Source: Clusia tigrina
Taxonomy: Eukaryota > Arthropoda > Insecta > Diptera > Clusiidae
Length of the DNA: 64,000 bases
Assembly: GCA_920105625.2 (NCBI GenBank)
Contig: OV050033.1
Coordinates: 114,785,700-114,849,699 of the forward strand
Reading direction: 5' to 3'
Shown piece by piece: positions 25,061-37,789 of this stretch. Position 1 is the first letter of the stretch; the number at the start of each line of letters is the position of its first letter. A program made the translations under genes and the position numbers. The notes below the pieces were generated by a model, which was not told the origin of the DNA, searched no databases, and worked only from the letters and a program-made list of their open reading frames with translations.

Positions 25061-27411
25061 CAAATACTGATAAAACCTCAAATGGCCCTAACTTCTTTCT
25101 ATACGGTACGTCCTACACCTATCAAAGTTTGCAACATACAAATGCCTGTAACTTTTTACTGGAGCGTCATAAAACGTTGAAATTTTGTAACAATAAAGTA
25201 CTCGAGCCTCTTGTCAATTTAAGCTCTCTCTCGAAGCTATGCTACCCTTGATCAAACACTGATATAACTTCAAATGGTCCTAACTTCTATACGGTACGTC
25301 CTACACCTATCAAAGTTTGCAACATACAAATGCTTGTACCTTTTTACGGGAGCGTCATAAAACCTAGAAATTTTGTAACAATAAGGTACTCGAGCCTCTT
25401 GTCAATTTAAGCTAACGCTCAAAGCTATGCTACCCTTGAGTCCCAAATCAAACACTGATAAAACTTCAAATGGCCCTAACTTCTATACGGTACGTCCTAC
25501 ACCTATCAAAGTTTGCAACATAAAAATGCTTGTAACTTTTTACTGGAGCGTCATAAAACGTTGAAATTTTGTAACAATAAAGTACTCGAGCCTCTTGTCA
25601 ATTTAAGCTCTCTCTCAAAGCTATGCTACCCTTGAGTCCCAAATCAAACACTGATAAAACTTCAAATGGCCCTAACTTCTATACGGTACGTCCTACACCT
25701 ATCAAAGTTTGCAACATACAAATGCTTGTAACTTTTTACTGGTGCGTCATAAGACCTTGAAATTTTGTAACAATAAAGTATTCGAGCCTCTTGTCAATTT
25801 AAGGTATCGCTCAAAGCTATGCTTCCCTTGTGTCCCAAATCAAACACTGATAAAACCTCAAATGGCCCTAACTTCTATACGGTACGTCCTACACATATCA
25901 AAGTTTGCAACATACAAATGCTTGTAACTTTTTACTGGAGCATCATAAAACCTTGAAACTTTGTAACAATAAAGTACTAGAGCCTCTTGTCAATTTAAGC
26001 TATCGTTCAAAGCTATGCTACCCTTGAGTCCCAAATCAAACACTGATAAAACTTCAAATGACCCTAACTTCTATACGGTGCATCCCATACCTATCAAAGT
26101 TTGCAACATACAAATGTTTGTAACTGTTTACTGGAGCGTCATAAAACCTTCAAATTTTGTAACAATAAAGTACTCGAGCCTCTTGTCAATTTAAGCTATC
26201 GCTCAAAGCTATGCTACCCTTGTGTCCCAAATGAAACACTGATAAAACTTCAAATGGCCCTAACTTCTATACGGTACGTCCTACACCTATCAAAGTTTGC
26301 AACATACAAATGCTTGAAACTTTTTACTGGAGCTTCATAGAACCTTGAAATTTTGTAACAATAAAGTACTCGAGCCGCTTGTCAATTTAAGCTATCGCTG
26401 AAAGCTATGCTACCCTTGAGTCCCAAATCAAACACTGATAAAACTTCAAATGACCCTAACTTCTATACGGTGCGTCCTACACCTATCAAAGTTTGTAACA
26501 TACAAATGCTTGTAACTTATTACTGGAGCGTGATAAAACCTTGAAATTTTGTAACAATAAAGTACTCGAGCCTCTTTTCAATTTAAGTTATCGCTCAAAG
26601 CTATGCTACCCTTGAGTCCCAAATCAAATACTGATAAAACCTCAAATGGCCCTAACTTCTTTCTATACGGTACGTCCTACACCTATCAAAGTTTGCAACA
26701 TACAAGTGCTTGTAACTTTTTACTGGAGCGTCATAAAACTTTGAAATTTTGTAACAATAAAGTACTCGAGCCTCTTGTCAATTTAAGCTATCGCTCAAAG
26801 CTATGCTACCCTTGAGTCCCAAATCAAACACTGATAAACTTCAAATGGCCCTAACTTCTATACGGTACGTCCTACACCTATCAAAGTTTGCAACATACAA
26901 ATGCTTGTAACTTTTTACTGGAGCGTCATAAAACCTTGAAATTTTGTAACAATAAAGTACTCGAGCCTCTTGTCAATTTAAGAAATCGCTAAAAGCTGTG
27001 CCACCCTTTAGTCCCAAATCAAACACTGATAAAACTTCAAATGGCCCTAACTTCTATACGGTACGCCCTACACCTATCAAAGTTTGCAACATACAAATGC
27101 TTGTAAATTTTTACTGCAGCGTGATAAAACCTTGAAATTTTGTAACAATAAAGTACTCGAGCCTCTTGTCAATTTAAGTTATCGCTTAAAGCTATGCTAC
27201 CCTTGAGTTCCAAATCAAACACTGATAAAACTTCATATGGCCCTAACTTCTATACGGTGCATCCCATACCTATCAAAGTTTGCAACATACTAATGCTTGT
27301 AACTGTTTACTGGAGCGTCATAAAACTTTCAAATTTTGTAACAATAAAGTACTCGAGCCTCTTATCAGTTTCAGTTATCGCTCAAAGCTATGCTACCATT
27401 GAGTCCCAAAT
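25061..27411. repeat. Domain IIa HOR copy 3: 12-monomer version with x in slot f, 2351 bp
   Basis: Twelve monomers in the order a, b, c, d, e, x, g, h, i, j, k, l. It differs from the next two copies mainly in carrying x (26037: CAAATGACCC, GGTGCATCCC, ATGTTTG) in place of f, GGTATCG rather than GCTATCG in d, and GCTATCGTTC rather than GCAATCGCTC in e. In these features it agrees with copy 1, so copies 1 and 3 form one subfamily and copies 2, 4 and 5 another. Confidence 0.88.
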
Positions 27412-29762
27412 CAATTACTGATAAAACCTCAAATGGCCCTAACTTCTTTCTATACGGTACGTCCTACACCTATCAAAGTTTGCAACATACAAATGCCTGT
27501 AACTTTTTACTGGAGCGTCATAAAACGTTGAAATTTTGTAACAATAAAGTACTCGAGCCTCTTGTCAATTTAAGCTCTCTCTCGAAGCTATGCTACCCTT
27601 GATCAAACACTGATATAACTTCAAATGGTCCTAACTTCTATACGGTACGTCCTACACCTATCAAAGTTTGCAACATACAAATGCTTGTACCTTTTTACGG
27701 GAGCGTCATAAAACCTAGAAATTTTGTAACAATAAGGTACTCGAGCCTCTTGTCATTTTAAGCTAACGCTCAAAGCTATGCTACCCTTGAGTCCCAAATC
27801 AAACACTGATAAAACTTCAAATGGCCCTAACTTCTATACGGTACGTCCTACACCTATCAAAGTTTGCAACATAAAAATGCTTGTAACTTATTACTGGAGC
27901 GTCATAAAACGTTGAAATTTTGTAACAATAAAGTACTCGAGCCTCTTGTCAATTTAAGCTCTCTCTCAAAGCTATGCTACCCTTGAGTCCCAAATCAAAC
28001 ACTGATAAAACTTCAAATGGCCCTAACTTCTATACGGTACGTCCTACACCTATCAAAGTTTGCAACATACAAATGCTTGTAACTTTTTACTGGTGCGTCA
28101 TAAGACCTTGAAATTTTGTAACAATAAAGTACTCGAGCCTCTTGTCAATTTAAGCTATCGCTCAAAGCTATGCTTCCCTTGTGTCCCAAATCAAACACTG
28201 ATGAAACCTCAAATGGCCCTAACTTCTATACGGTACGTCCTACACATATCAAAGTTTGCAACATACAAATGCTTGTAACTTTTTACTGGAGCATCATAAA
28301 ACCTTGAAACTTTGTAACAATAAAGTACTAGAGCCTCTTGTCAATTTAAGCAATCGCTCAAAGCTATGCTACCCTTGAGTCCCAAATCAAACACTGATAA
28401 AACTTCAAATGGCCCTAACTTCTATACGGTACGTCCTACACCTATCAAAGTTGGCAACATACAAATGCTTGTAACTTTTTACTGGAGCGTCATAAAACCT
28501 TGAAATTTTGTAACAATAAAGTACTCGAGCCTCTTGTCAATTTAAGCTATCGCTCAAAGCTATGCTACCCTTGTGTCCCAAATGAAACACTGATAAAACT
28601 TCAAATGGCCCTAACTTCTATACGGTACGTCCTACACCTATCAAAGTTTGCAACATACAAATGCTTGAAACTTTTTACTGGAGCTTCATAGAACCTTGAA
28701 ATTTTGTAACAATAAAGTACTCGAGCCGCTTGTCAATTTAAGCTATCGCTGAAAGCTATGCTACCCTTGAGTCCCAAATCAAACACTGATAAAACTTCAA
28801 ATGACCCTAACTTCTATACGGTGCGTCCTACACCTATCAAAGTTTGTAACATACAAATGCTTGTAACTTATTACTGGAGCGTGATAAAACCTTGAAATTT
28901 TGTAACAATAAAGTACTCGAGCCTCTTTTCAATTTAAGTTATCGCTCAAAGCTATGCTACCCTTGAGTCCCAAATCAAATACTGATAAAACCTCAAATGG
29001 CCCTAACTTCTTTCTATACGGTACGTCCTACACCTATCAAAGTTTGCAACATACAAGTGCTTGTAACTTTTTACTGGAGCGTCATAAAACCTTGAAATTT
29101 TGTAACAATAAAGTACTCGAGCCTCTTGTCAATTTAAGCTATCGCTCAAAGCTATGCTACCCTTGAGTCCCAAATCAAACACTGATAAACTTCAAATGGC
29201 CCTAACTTCTATACGGTACGTCCTACACCTATCAAAGTTTGCAACATACAAATGCTTGTAACTTTTTACTGGAGCGTCATAAAACCTTGAAATTTTGTAA
29301 CAATAAAGTACTCGAGCCTCTTGTCAATTTAAGAAATCGCTAAAAGCTGTGCCACCCTTTAGTCCCAAATCAAACACTGATAAAACTTCAAATGGCCCTA
29401 ACTTCTATACGGTACGCCCTACACCTATCAAAGTTTGCAACATACAAATGCTTGTAAATTTTTACTGCAGCGTGATAAAACCTTGAAATTTTGTAACAAT
29501 AAAGTACTCGAGCCTCTTGTCAATTTAAGTTATCGCTTAAAGCTATGCTACCCTTGAGTTCCAAATCAAACACTGATAAAACTTCATATGGCCCTAACTT
29601 CTATACGGTGCATCCCATACCTATCAAAGTTTGCAACATACTAATGCTTGTAACTGTTTACTGGAGCGTCATAAAACTTTCAAATTTTGTAACAATAAAG
29701 TACTCGAGCCTCTTATCAGTTTCAGTTATCGCTCAAAGCTATGCTACCATTGAGTCCCAAAT
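27412..29762. repeat. Domain IIa HOR copy 4: canonical 12-mer, 2351 bp
   Basis: This copy defines the letters. a: CAAT(A)ACTG, +4 TTCT, CTCTCTCTCG, -8. b: GATATAAC, GGTCC, TTTACGGGAG, AATAAGGTAC, GCTAACGC. c: CATAAAAATGC, ACGTTGAAA. d: CTGGTGCGTCATAAGACC, TGCTTCCC. e: GATGAAACC, CACATATC, GAGCATCAT, GTACTAGAG. f: AAAGTTGGCAAC. g: CAAATGAAAC, GCTTCATAG, GCCGCTTG. h: CAAATGACCC, GCGTGATAAA. i: CAAATACTG, +4, ACAAGTGC. j: -1 GATAAACTTC, AGAAATCGC. k: GGTACGCCC, CTGCAGCG. l: GAGTTCC, CATATGG, GGTGCATCC, CTTATCAG. Twelve units with net -1 bp give 2351. Against copy 5 I noted only changes at about 27416 and 27756. Confidence 0.92.
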
Positions 29763-32113
29763 CAAATACTGATAAAACCTCAAATGGCCCTAACTTCTTT
29801 CTATACGGTACGTCCTACACCTATCAAAGTTTGCAACATACAAATGCCTGTAACTTTTTACTGGAGCGTCATAAAACGTTGAAATTTTGTAACAATAAAG
29901 TACTCGAGCCTCTTGTCAATTTAAGCTCTCTCTCGAAGCTATGCTACCCTTGATCAAACACTGATATAACTTCAAATGGTCCTAACTTCTATACGGTACG
30001 TCCTACACCTATCAAAGTTTGCAACATACAAATGCTTGTACCTTTTTACGGGAGCGTCATAAAACCTAGAAATTTTGTAACAATAAGGTACTCGAGCCTC
30101 TTGTCAATTTAAGCTAACGCTCAAAGCTATGCTACCCTTGAGTCCCAAATCAAACACTGATAAAACTTCAAATGGCCCTAACTTCTATACGGTACGTCCT
30201 ACACCTATCAAAGTTTGCAACATAAAAATGCTTGTAACTTATTACTGGAGCGTCATAAAACGTTGAAATTTTGTAACAATAAAGTACTCGAGCCTCTTGT
30301 CAATTTAAGCTCTCTCTCAAAGCTATGCTACCCTTGAGTCCCAAATCAAACACTGATAAAACTTCAAATGGCCCTAACTTCTATACGGTACGTCCTACAC
30401 CTATCAAAGTTTGCAACATACAAATGCTTGTAACTTTTTACTGGTGCGTCATAAGACCTTGAAATTTTGTAACAATAAAGTACTCGAGCCTCTTGTCAAT
30501 TTAAGCTATCGCTCAAAGCTATGCTTCCCTTGTGTCCCAAATCAAACACTGATGAAACCTCAAATGGCCCTAACTTCTATACGGTACGTCCTACACATAT
30601 CAAAGTTTGCAACATACAAATGCTTGTAACTTTTTACTGGAGCATCATAAAACCTTGAAACTTTGTAACAATAAAGTACTAGAGCCTCTTGTCAATTTAA
30701 GCAATCGCTCAAAGCTATGCTACCCTTGAGTCCCAAATCAAACACTGATAAAACTTCAAATGGCCCTAACTTCTATACGGTACGTCCTACACCTATCAAA
30801 GTTGGCAACATACAAATGCTTGTAACTTTTTACTGGAGCGTCATAAAACCTTGAAATTTTGTAACAATAAAGTACTCGAGCCTCTTGTCAATTTAAGCTA
30901 TCGCTCAAAGCTATGCTACCCTTGTGTCCCAAATGAAACACTGATAAAACTTCAAATGGCCCTAACTTCTATACGGTACGTCCTACACCTATCAAAGTTT
31001 GCAACATACAAATGCTTGAAACTTTTTACTGGAGCTTCATAGAACCTTGAAATTTTGTAACAATAAAGTACTCGAGCCGCTTGTCAATTTAAGCTATCGC
31101 TGAAAGCTATGCTACCCTTGAGTCCCAAATCAAACACTGATAAAACTTCAAATGACCCTAACTTCTATACGGTGCGTCCTACACCTATCAAAGTTTGTAA
31201 CATACAAATGCTTGTAACTTATTACTGGAGCGTGATAAAACCTTGAAATTTTGTAACAATAAAGTACTCGAGCCTCTTTTCAATTTAAGTTATCGCTCAA
31301 AGCTATGCTACCCTTGAGTCCCAAATCAAATACTGATAAAACCTCAAATGGCCCTAACTTCTTTCTATACGGTACGTCCTACACCTATCAAAGTTTGCAA
31401 CATACAAGTGCTTGTAACTTTTTACTGGAGCGTCATAAAACCTTGAAATTTTGTAACAATAAAGTACTCGAGCCTCTTGTCAATTTAAGCTATCGCTCAA
31501 AGCTATGCTACCCTTGAGTCCCAAATCAAACACTGATAAACTTCAAATGGCCCTAACTTCTATACGGTACGTCCTACACCTATCAAAGTTTGCAACATAC
31601 AAATGCTTGTAACTTTTTACTGGAGCGTCATAAAACCTTGAAATTTTGTAACAATAAAGTACTCGAGCCTCTTGTCAATTTAAGAAATCGCTAAAAGCTG
31701 TGCCACCCTTTAGTCCCAAATCAAACACTGATAAAACTTCAAATGGCCCTAACTTCTATACGGTACGCCCTACACCTATCAAAGTTTGCAACATACAAAT
31801 GCTTGTAAATTTTTACTGCAGCGTGATAAAACCTTGAAATTTTGTAACAATAAAGTACTCGAGCCTCTTGTCAATTTAAGTTATCGCTTAAAGCTATGCT
31901 ACCCTTGAGTTCCAAATCAAACACTGATAAAACTTCATATGGCCCTAACTTCTATACGGTGCATCCCATACCTATCAAAGTTTGCAACATACTAATGCTT
32001 GTAACTGTTTACTGGAGCGTCATAAAACTTTCAAATTTTGTAACAATAAAGTACTCGAGCCTCTTATCAGTTTCAGTTATCGCTCAAAGCTATGCTACCA
32101 TTGAGTCCCAAAT
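29763..32113. repeat. Domain IIa HOR copy 5: canonical 12-mer, 2351 bp
   Basis: Repeats copy 4 at a constant offset of 2351 bp with the same twelve types and the same four indels. By eye the two copies are nearly identical, which points to very recent duplication or ongoing gene conversion. It begins at type a (CAAATACTG, 29763) and ends with the type l mark CTTATCAGTTTCAG before the next CCATTGAG. Confidence 0.92.
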
Positions 32114-33285
32114 CAAATACTGATAAAACCTCAAATGGCCCTAACTTCTTTCTATACGGTACGTCCTACACCTATCAAAGTTTGCAACATACAAATGCCT
32201 GTAACTTTTTACTGGAGCGTCATAAAACGTTGAAATTTTGTAACAATAAAGTACTCGAGCCTCTTGTCAATTTAAGCTCTCTCTCGAAGCTATGCTACCC
32301 TTGATCAAACACTGATATAACTTCAAATGGTCCTAACTTCTATACGGTACGTCCTACACCTATCAAAGTTTGCAACATACAAATGCTTGTACCTTTTTAC
32401 GGGAGCGTCATAAAACCTAGAAATTTTGTAACAATAAGGTACTCGAGCCTCTTGTCAATTTAAGCTAACGCTCAAAGCTATGCTACCCTTGAGTCCCAAA
32501 TCAAACACTGATAAAACTTCAAATGGCCCTAACTTCTATACGGTACGTCCTACACCTATCAAAGTTTGCAACATAAAAATGCTTGTAACTTATTACTGGA
32601 GCGTCATAAAACGTTGAAATTTTGTAACAATAAAGTACTCGAGCCTCTTGTCAATTTAAGCTCTCTCTCAAAGCTATGCTACCCTTGAGTCCCAAATCAA
32701 ACACTGATAAAACTTCAAATGGCCCTAACTTCTATACGGTACGTCCTACACCTATCAAAGTTTGCAACATACAAATGCTTGTAACTTTTTACTGGTGCGT
32801 CATAAGACCTTGAAATTTTGTAACAATAAAGTACTCGAGCCTCTTGTCAATTTAAGCTATCGCTCAAAGCTATGCTTCCCTTGTGTCCCAAATCAAACAC
32901 TGATGAAACCTCAAATGGCCCTAACTTCTATACGGTACGTCCTACACATATCAAAGTTTGCAACATACAAATGCTTGTAACTTTTTACTGGAGCATCATA
33001 AAACCTTGAAACTTTGTAACAATAAAGTACTAGAGCCTCTTGTCAATTTAAGCAATCGCTCAAAGCTATGCTACCCTTGAGTCCCAAATCAAACACTGAT
33101 AAAACTTCAAATGGCCCTAACTTCTATACGGTACGTCCTACACCTATCAAAGTTGGCAACATACAAATGCTTGTAACTTTTTACTGGAGCGTCATAAAAC
33201 CTTGAAATTTTGTAACAATAAAGTACTCGAACCTCTTGTCAATTTAAGCTATCGCTCAAAGCTATGCTACCCTTGAGTCCCGAAT
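32114..33285. repeat. Domain IIa HOR copy 6: half copy (a-f) ending the 12-mer run
   Basis: Six monomers a-f repeat the canonical order at the 2351-bp offset, then the g-l half is missing and type m follows at 33286. The f unit has a private CTCGAACC in place of the usual CTCGAGCC at about 33226. This is the boundary between the regular 12-mer block and the shuffled block that introduces types m, n and o. Confidence 0.88.
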
Positions 33286-34265
33286 CAAACACTGATAAAT
33301 ATTCAAATGGCCCTAACTTCTATACGGTACGTTTTACACCTATCAAAGTTTGCTACATACAAATGATTGTAGCTTTTTTCTGGAGCGTCATAAAACCTTG
33401 AAATTATGTAACAATAAAGTACTCGAGCCTCTTGTCAATTTAAGTTATCGCTCAAAGCTGTGCTGCCCTTGAGTCCCAAATGAAACACTGGTAAAACTCC
33501 AAATGGCCCTAACTTCTATACGGTACGTCCTACACCTATCAAAGTTTGCAACATACAAATGCTTGTAACTTTTTACTGGAGCGTCATAAAACCTTGACAT
33601 TTTGTAACAATAAAGTACTCGAGCCTCTTGTCAATTAAAGCTATCGATCAAAGCTATGCTACCCTAGAGTCCCAAATCAAACACTGATAAAACTTCAAAT
33701 GGCCCTAACTTCTATACTTTACGTCCTACACCTATCAAAGTTTGCAACATACAAATGCTTGTAACTGTTTACTGGAGCGTCATAAAGCCTTGAAATTTTG
33801 TAACAATAAAGTACTCCAGCCTCTTGTCAATTTAAGTTATCGCTCAAAGCTATGCTAGCCTTGAGTCCCAAATCAAACACTGATAAAACTTCAAATGGCC
33901 CTAACTTCTATACGGTACGCCCTACACCTATCAAAGTTTGCAACATACAAATGCTTGTAAATTTTTACTGCAGCGTGATAAAACCTTGAAATTTTGTAAC
34001 AATAAAGTACTCGAGCCTCTTGTCAATTTAAGTTATCGCTTAAAGCTATGCTACCCTTGAGTTCCAAATCAAACACTGATAAAACTTCATATGGCCCTAA
34101 CTTCTATACGGTGCATCCCATACCTATCAAAGTTTGCAACATACTAATGCTTGTAACTGTTTACTGGAGCGTCATAAAACCTTCAAATTTTGTAACAATA
34201 AAGTACTCGAGCCTCTTATCAGTTTAAGTTATCGCTCAAAGCTATGCTACCATTGAGTCCCAAAT
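33286..34265. repeat. Domain IIb start: monomers m, n, o, k, l
   Basis: Five 196-bp units. m (33286): GTCCCGAATC, TATTCAAATGG, ACGTTTTACACC, ATGATTGTAGC, TTTTTTCTGG, GAAATTATG, GTGCTGCCC. n (33482): CAAATGAAAC, ACTGGTAAAACTCC, CCTTGACAT, AATTAAAGC, CCTAGAGTC. o (33678): ATACTTTACG, AACTGTTTAC, CATAAAGCC, TACTCCAGCC, TGCTAGCC. They are followed by k and l, which lead into type a. The o-k-l part (from about 33630) is repeated at 39750-40337 with an offset of 6072 bp. Confidence 0.87.
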
Positions 34266-36025
34266 CAAATACTGATAAAACCTCAAATGGCCCTAACTTC
34301 TTTCTATACGGTACGTCCTACACCTATCAAAGTTTGCAACATACAAATGCCTGTAACTTTTTACTGGAGCGTCATAAAACGTTGAAATTTTGTAACAATA
34401 AAGTACTCGAGCCTCTTGTCAATTTAAGCTCTCTCTCGAAGCTATGCTACCCTTGATCAAACACTGATATAACTTCAAATGGTCCTAACTTCTATACGGT
34501 ACGTCCTACACCTATCAAAGTTTGCAACATACAAATGCTTGTACCTTTTTACGGGAGCGTCATAAAACCTAGAAATTTTGTAACAATAAGGTACTCGAGC
34601 CTCTTGTCAATTTAAGCTAACGCTCAAAGCTATGCTACCCTTGAGTCCCAAATCAAACACTGATAAAACTGCAAATGGCCCTAACTTCTATACGGTACGT
34701 CCTACACCTATCAAAGTTTGCAACATAAAAATGCTTGTAACTTTTTACTGGAGCGTCATAAAACGTTGAAATTTTGTAACAATAAAGTACTCGAGCCTCT
34801 TGTCAATTTAAGCTCTCTCTCAAAGCTATGCTACCATTGAGTCCCTAATCAAACACTGATAAAACTTCAAATGGCCCTAACTTCTATACGGTACGTCCTA
34901 CACCTATCAAAGTTTGCAACATACAAATGCTTGTAACTTTTTACTGGTGCGTCATAAGACCTTGAAATTTTGTAACAATAAAGTACTCGAGCCTCTTGTC
35001 AATTTAAGCTATCGCTCAAAGCTATGCTTCCCTTGTGTCCCAAATCAAACACTGATGAAACCTCAAATGGCCCTAACTTCTATACGGTACGTCCTACACA
35101 TATCAAAGTTTGCAACATACAAATGCTTGTAACTTTTTACTGGAGCATCATAAAACCTTGAAACTTTGTAACAATAAAGTACTAGAGCCTCTTGTCAATT
35201 TAAGCTATCGCTCAAAGCTATGCTACCCTTGAGTCCCAAATCAAACACTGATAAAACTTCAAATGGCCCTAACTTCTATACGGTACGTCCTACACCTATC
35301 AAAGTTGGCAACATACAAATGCTTGTAACTTTTTACTGGAGCGTCATAAAACCTTGAAATTTTGTAACAATAAAGTACTCGAGCCTCTTGTCAATTTAAG
35401 CTATCGCTCAAAGCTATGCTACCCTTGAGTCCCGAATCAAACACTGATAAAAATTCAAATGGCCCTAACTTCTATACGGTACGTTTTATACCTATCAAAG
35501 TTTGCTACATACAAATGATTGTACCTTTTTTCTGGAGCGTCATAAAACCTTGAAATTATGTAACAATAAAGTACTCGAGCCTCTTGTCAATTTAAGTTAT
35601 CGCTCAAAGCTGTGCTGCCCTTGAGTCCCAAATGAAACACTGGTAAAACTCCAAATGGCCCTAACTTCTATACGGTACGTCCTACACCTATCAAAGTTTG
35701 CAACATACAAATGCTTGTAACTTTTTACTGGAGCGTCATAAAACCTTGACATTTTGTAACAATAAAGTACTCGAGCCTCTTGTCAATTAAAGCTATCGCT
35801 CAAAGCTATGCTACCCTAGAGTCCCAAATCAAACACTGATAAAACTTCAAATGGCCCTAACTTCTATACTTTACGTCCTACACCTATCAAAGTTTGCAAC
35901 ATACAAATGCTTGTAACTGTTTACTGGAGCGTCATAAAGCCTTGAAATTTTGTAACAATAAAGTACTCCAGCCTCTTGTCAATTTAAGCTAACGCTCAAA
36001 GCTATGCTACCCTTGAGTCCCAAAT
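34266..36025. repeat. Nine-monomer cassette a-f, m, n, o (copy 1, 1760 bp)
   Basis: Types a, b, c, d, e, f, m, n, o in order; the only net indel is +4 and -8 in a. The same cassette recurs at 40338-42097 and 55829-57587. Private marks here are ACTGCAAATGG and CCATTGAGTCCCTAATC around c/d and ACGTTTTATACC in m. The last unit is chimeric: it starts as o but ends with the GCTAACGCTC of b, so type c follows next at 36026. Confidence 0.87.
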
Positions 36026-37789
36026 CAAACACTGATAAAACTGCAAATGGCCCTAACTTCTATACGGTACGTCCTACACTTATCAAAGTTTGCAACATAA
36101 AAATGCTTGTAACTTTTTACTGGAGCGTCATAAAACGTTGAAATTTTGTAACAATAAAGTACTCGAGCCTCTTGTCAATTTAAGCTCTCTCTCAAAGCTA
36201 TGCTACCCTTGAGTCCCAAATCAAACACTGATAAAACTTCAAATGGCCCTAACTTCTATACGGTACGTCCTACACCTATCAAAGTTTGCAACATACAAAT
36301 GCTTGTAACTTTTTACTGGTGCGTCATAAGACCTTGAAATTTTGTAACAATAAAGTACTCGAGCCTCTTGTCAATTTAAGCTATCGCTCAAAGCTATGCT
36401 TCCGTTGTGTCCCAAATCAAACACTGATAAAACCTCAAATGGCCCTAACTTCTATACGGTACGTCCTACACATATCAAAGTTTGCAACATACAAATGCTT
36501 GTAACTTTTTACTGGAGCATCATAAAACCTTGAAACTTTGTAACAATAAAGTACTAGAGCCTCTTGTCAATTTAAGCTATCGCTCAAAGCTATGCTACCC
36601 TTGAGTCCCAAATCAAACACTGATAAAACTTCAAATGGCCCTAACTTCTATACGGTACGTCCTACACCTATCAAAGTTGGCAACATACAAATGCTTGTAA
36701 CTTTTTACTGGAGCGTCATAAAACCTTGAAATTTTGTAACAATAAAGTACTCGAGCCTCTTGTCAATTTAAGCTATCGCTCAAAGCTATGCTACCCTTGA
36801 GTCCCGAATCACACACTGATAAAAATTCAAATGGCCCTAACTTCTATACGGTACGTTTTACACCTATCAAAGTTTGCAACATACAAATGATTATAGCTTT
36901 TTTCTGGAGCGTCATAAAACCTTGAAATTATGTAACAATAAAGTACTCGAGCCTCTTGTCAATTTAAGTTATCGCTCAAAGCTGTGCTGCCCTTGAGTCC
37001 CAAATGAAACACTGGTAAAACTCCAAATGGCCCTAACTTCTATACGGTACGTCCTACACCTATCAAAGTTTGCAACATACAAATGCTTGTAACTTTTTAC
37101 TGGAGCGTCATAAAACCTTGACATTTTGTAACAATAAAGTACTCGAGCCTCTTGTCAATTTAAGCTATCGCTCAAAGCTATGCTACCCTTGAGTCCCGAA
37201 TCAAACACTGATAAAAATTCAAATGGCCCTAACTTCTATACGGTACGTTTTATACCTATCAAAGTTTGCTACATACAAATGATTGTACCTTTTTTCTGGA
37301 GCGTCATAAAACCTTGAAATTATGTAACAATAAAGTACTCGAGCCTCTTGTCAATTTAAGTTATCGCTCAAAGCTGTGCTGCCCTTGAGTCCCAAATGAA
37401 ACACTGGTAAAACTCCAAATGGCCCTAACTTCTATACGGTACGTCCTACACCTATCAAAGTTTGCAACATACAAATGCTTGTAACTTTTTACTGGAGCGT
37501 CATAAAACCTTGACATTTTGTAACAATAAAGTACTCGAGCCTCTTGTCAATTTAAGCTATCGCTCAAAGCTATGCTACCCTAGAGTCCCAAATCAAACAC
37601 TGATAAAACTTCAAATGGCCCTAACTTCTATACTTTACGTCCTACACCTATCAAAGTTTGCAACATACAAATGCTTGTAACTGTTTACTGGAGCGTCATA
37701 AAGCCTTGAAATTTTGTAACAATAAAGTACTCCAGCCTCTTGTCAATTTAAGCTAACGCTCAAAGCTATGCTACCCTTGGGTCCCAAAT
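36026..37789. repeat. Nine-monomer block c-d-e-f-m-n-m-n-o (1764 bp)
   Basis: Exact 196-bp units in the order c, d, e, f, m, n, m, n, o. The m-n pair appears twice (36810/37006 and 37202/37398). The first m has CACACACTG and GATTATAGC; the second has the ACGTTTTATACC and GATTGTACC marks of the 35438 unit. The duplicate pair therefore came from the neighbouring cassette rather than from simple copying of the first pair. The last o again carries GCTAACGCTC, leading to c. Confidence 0.86.
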
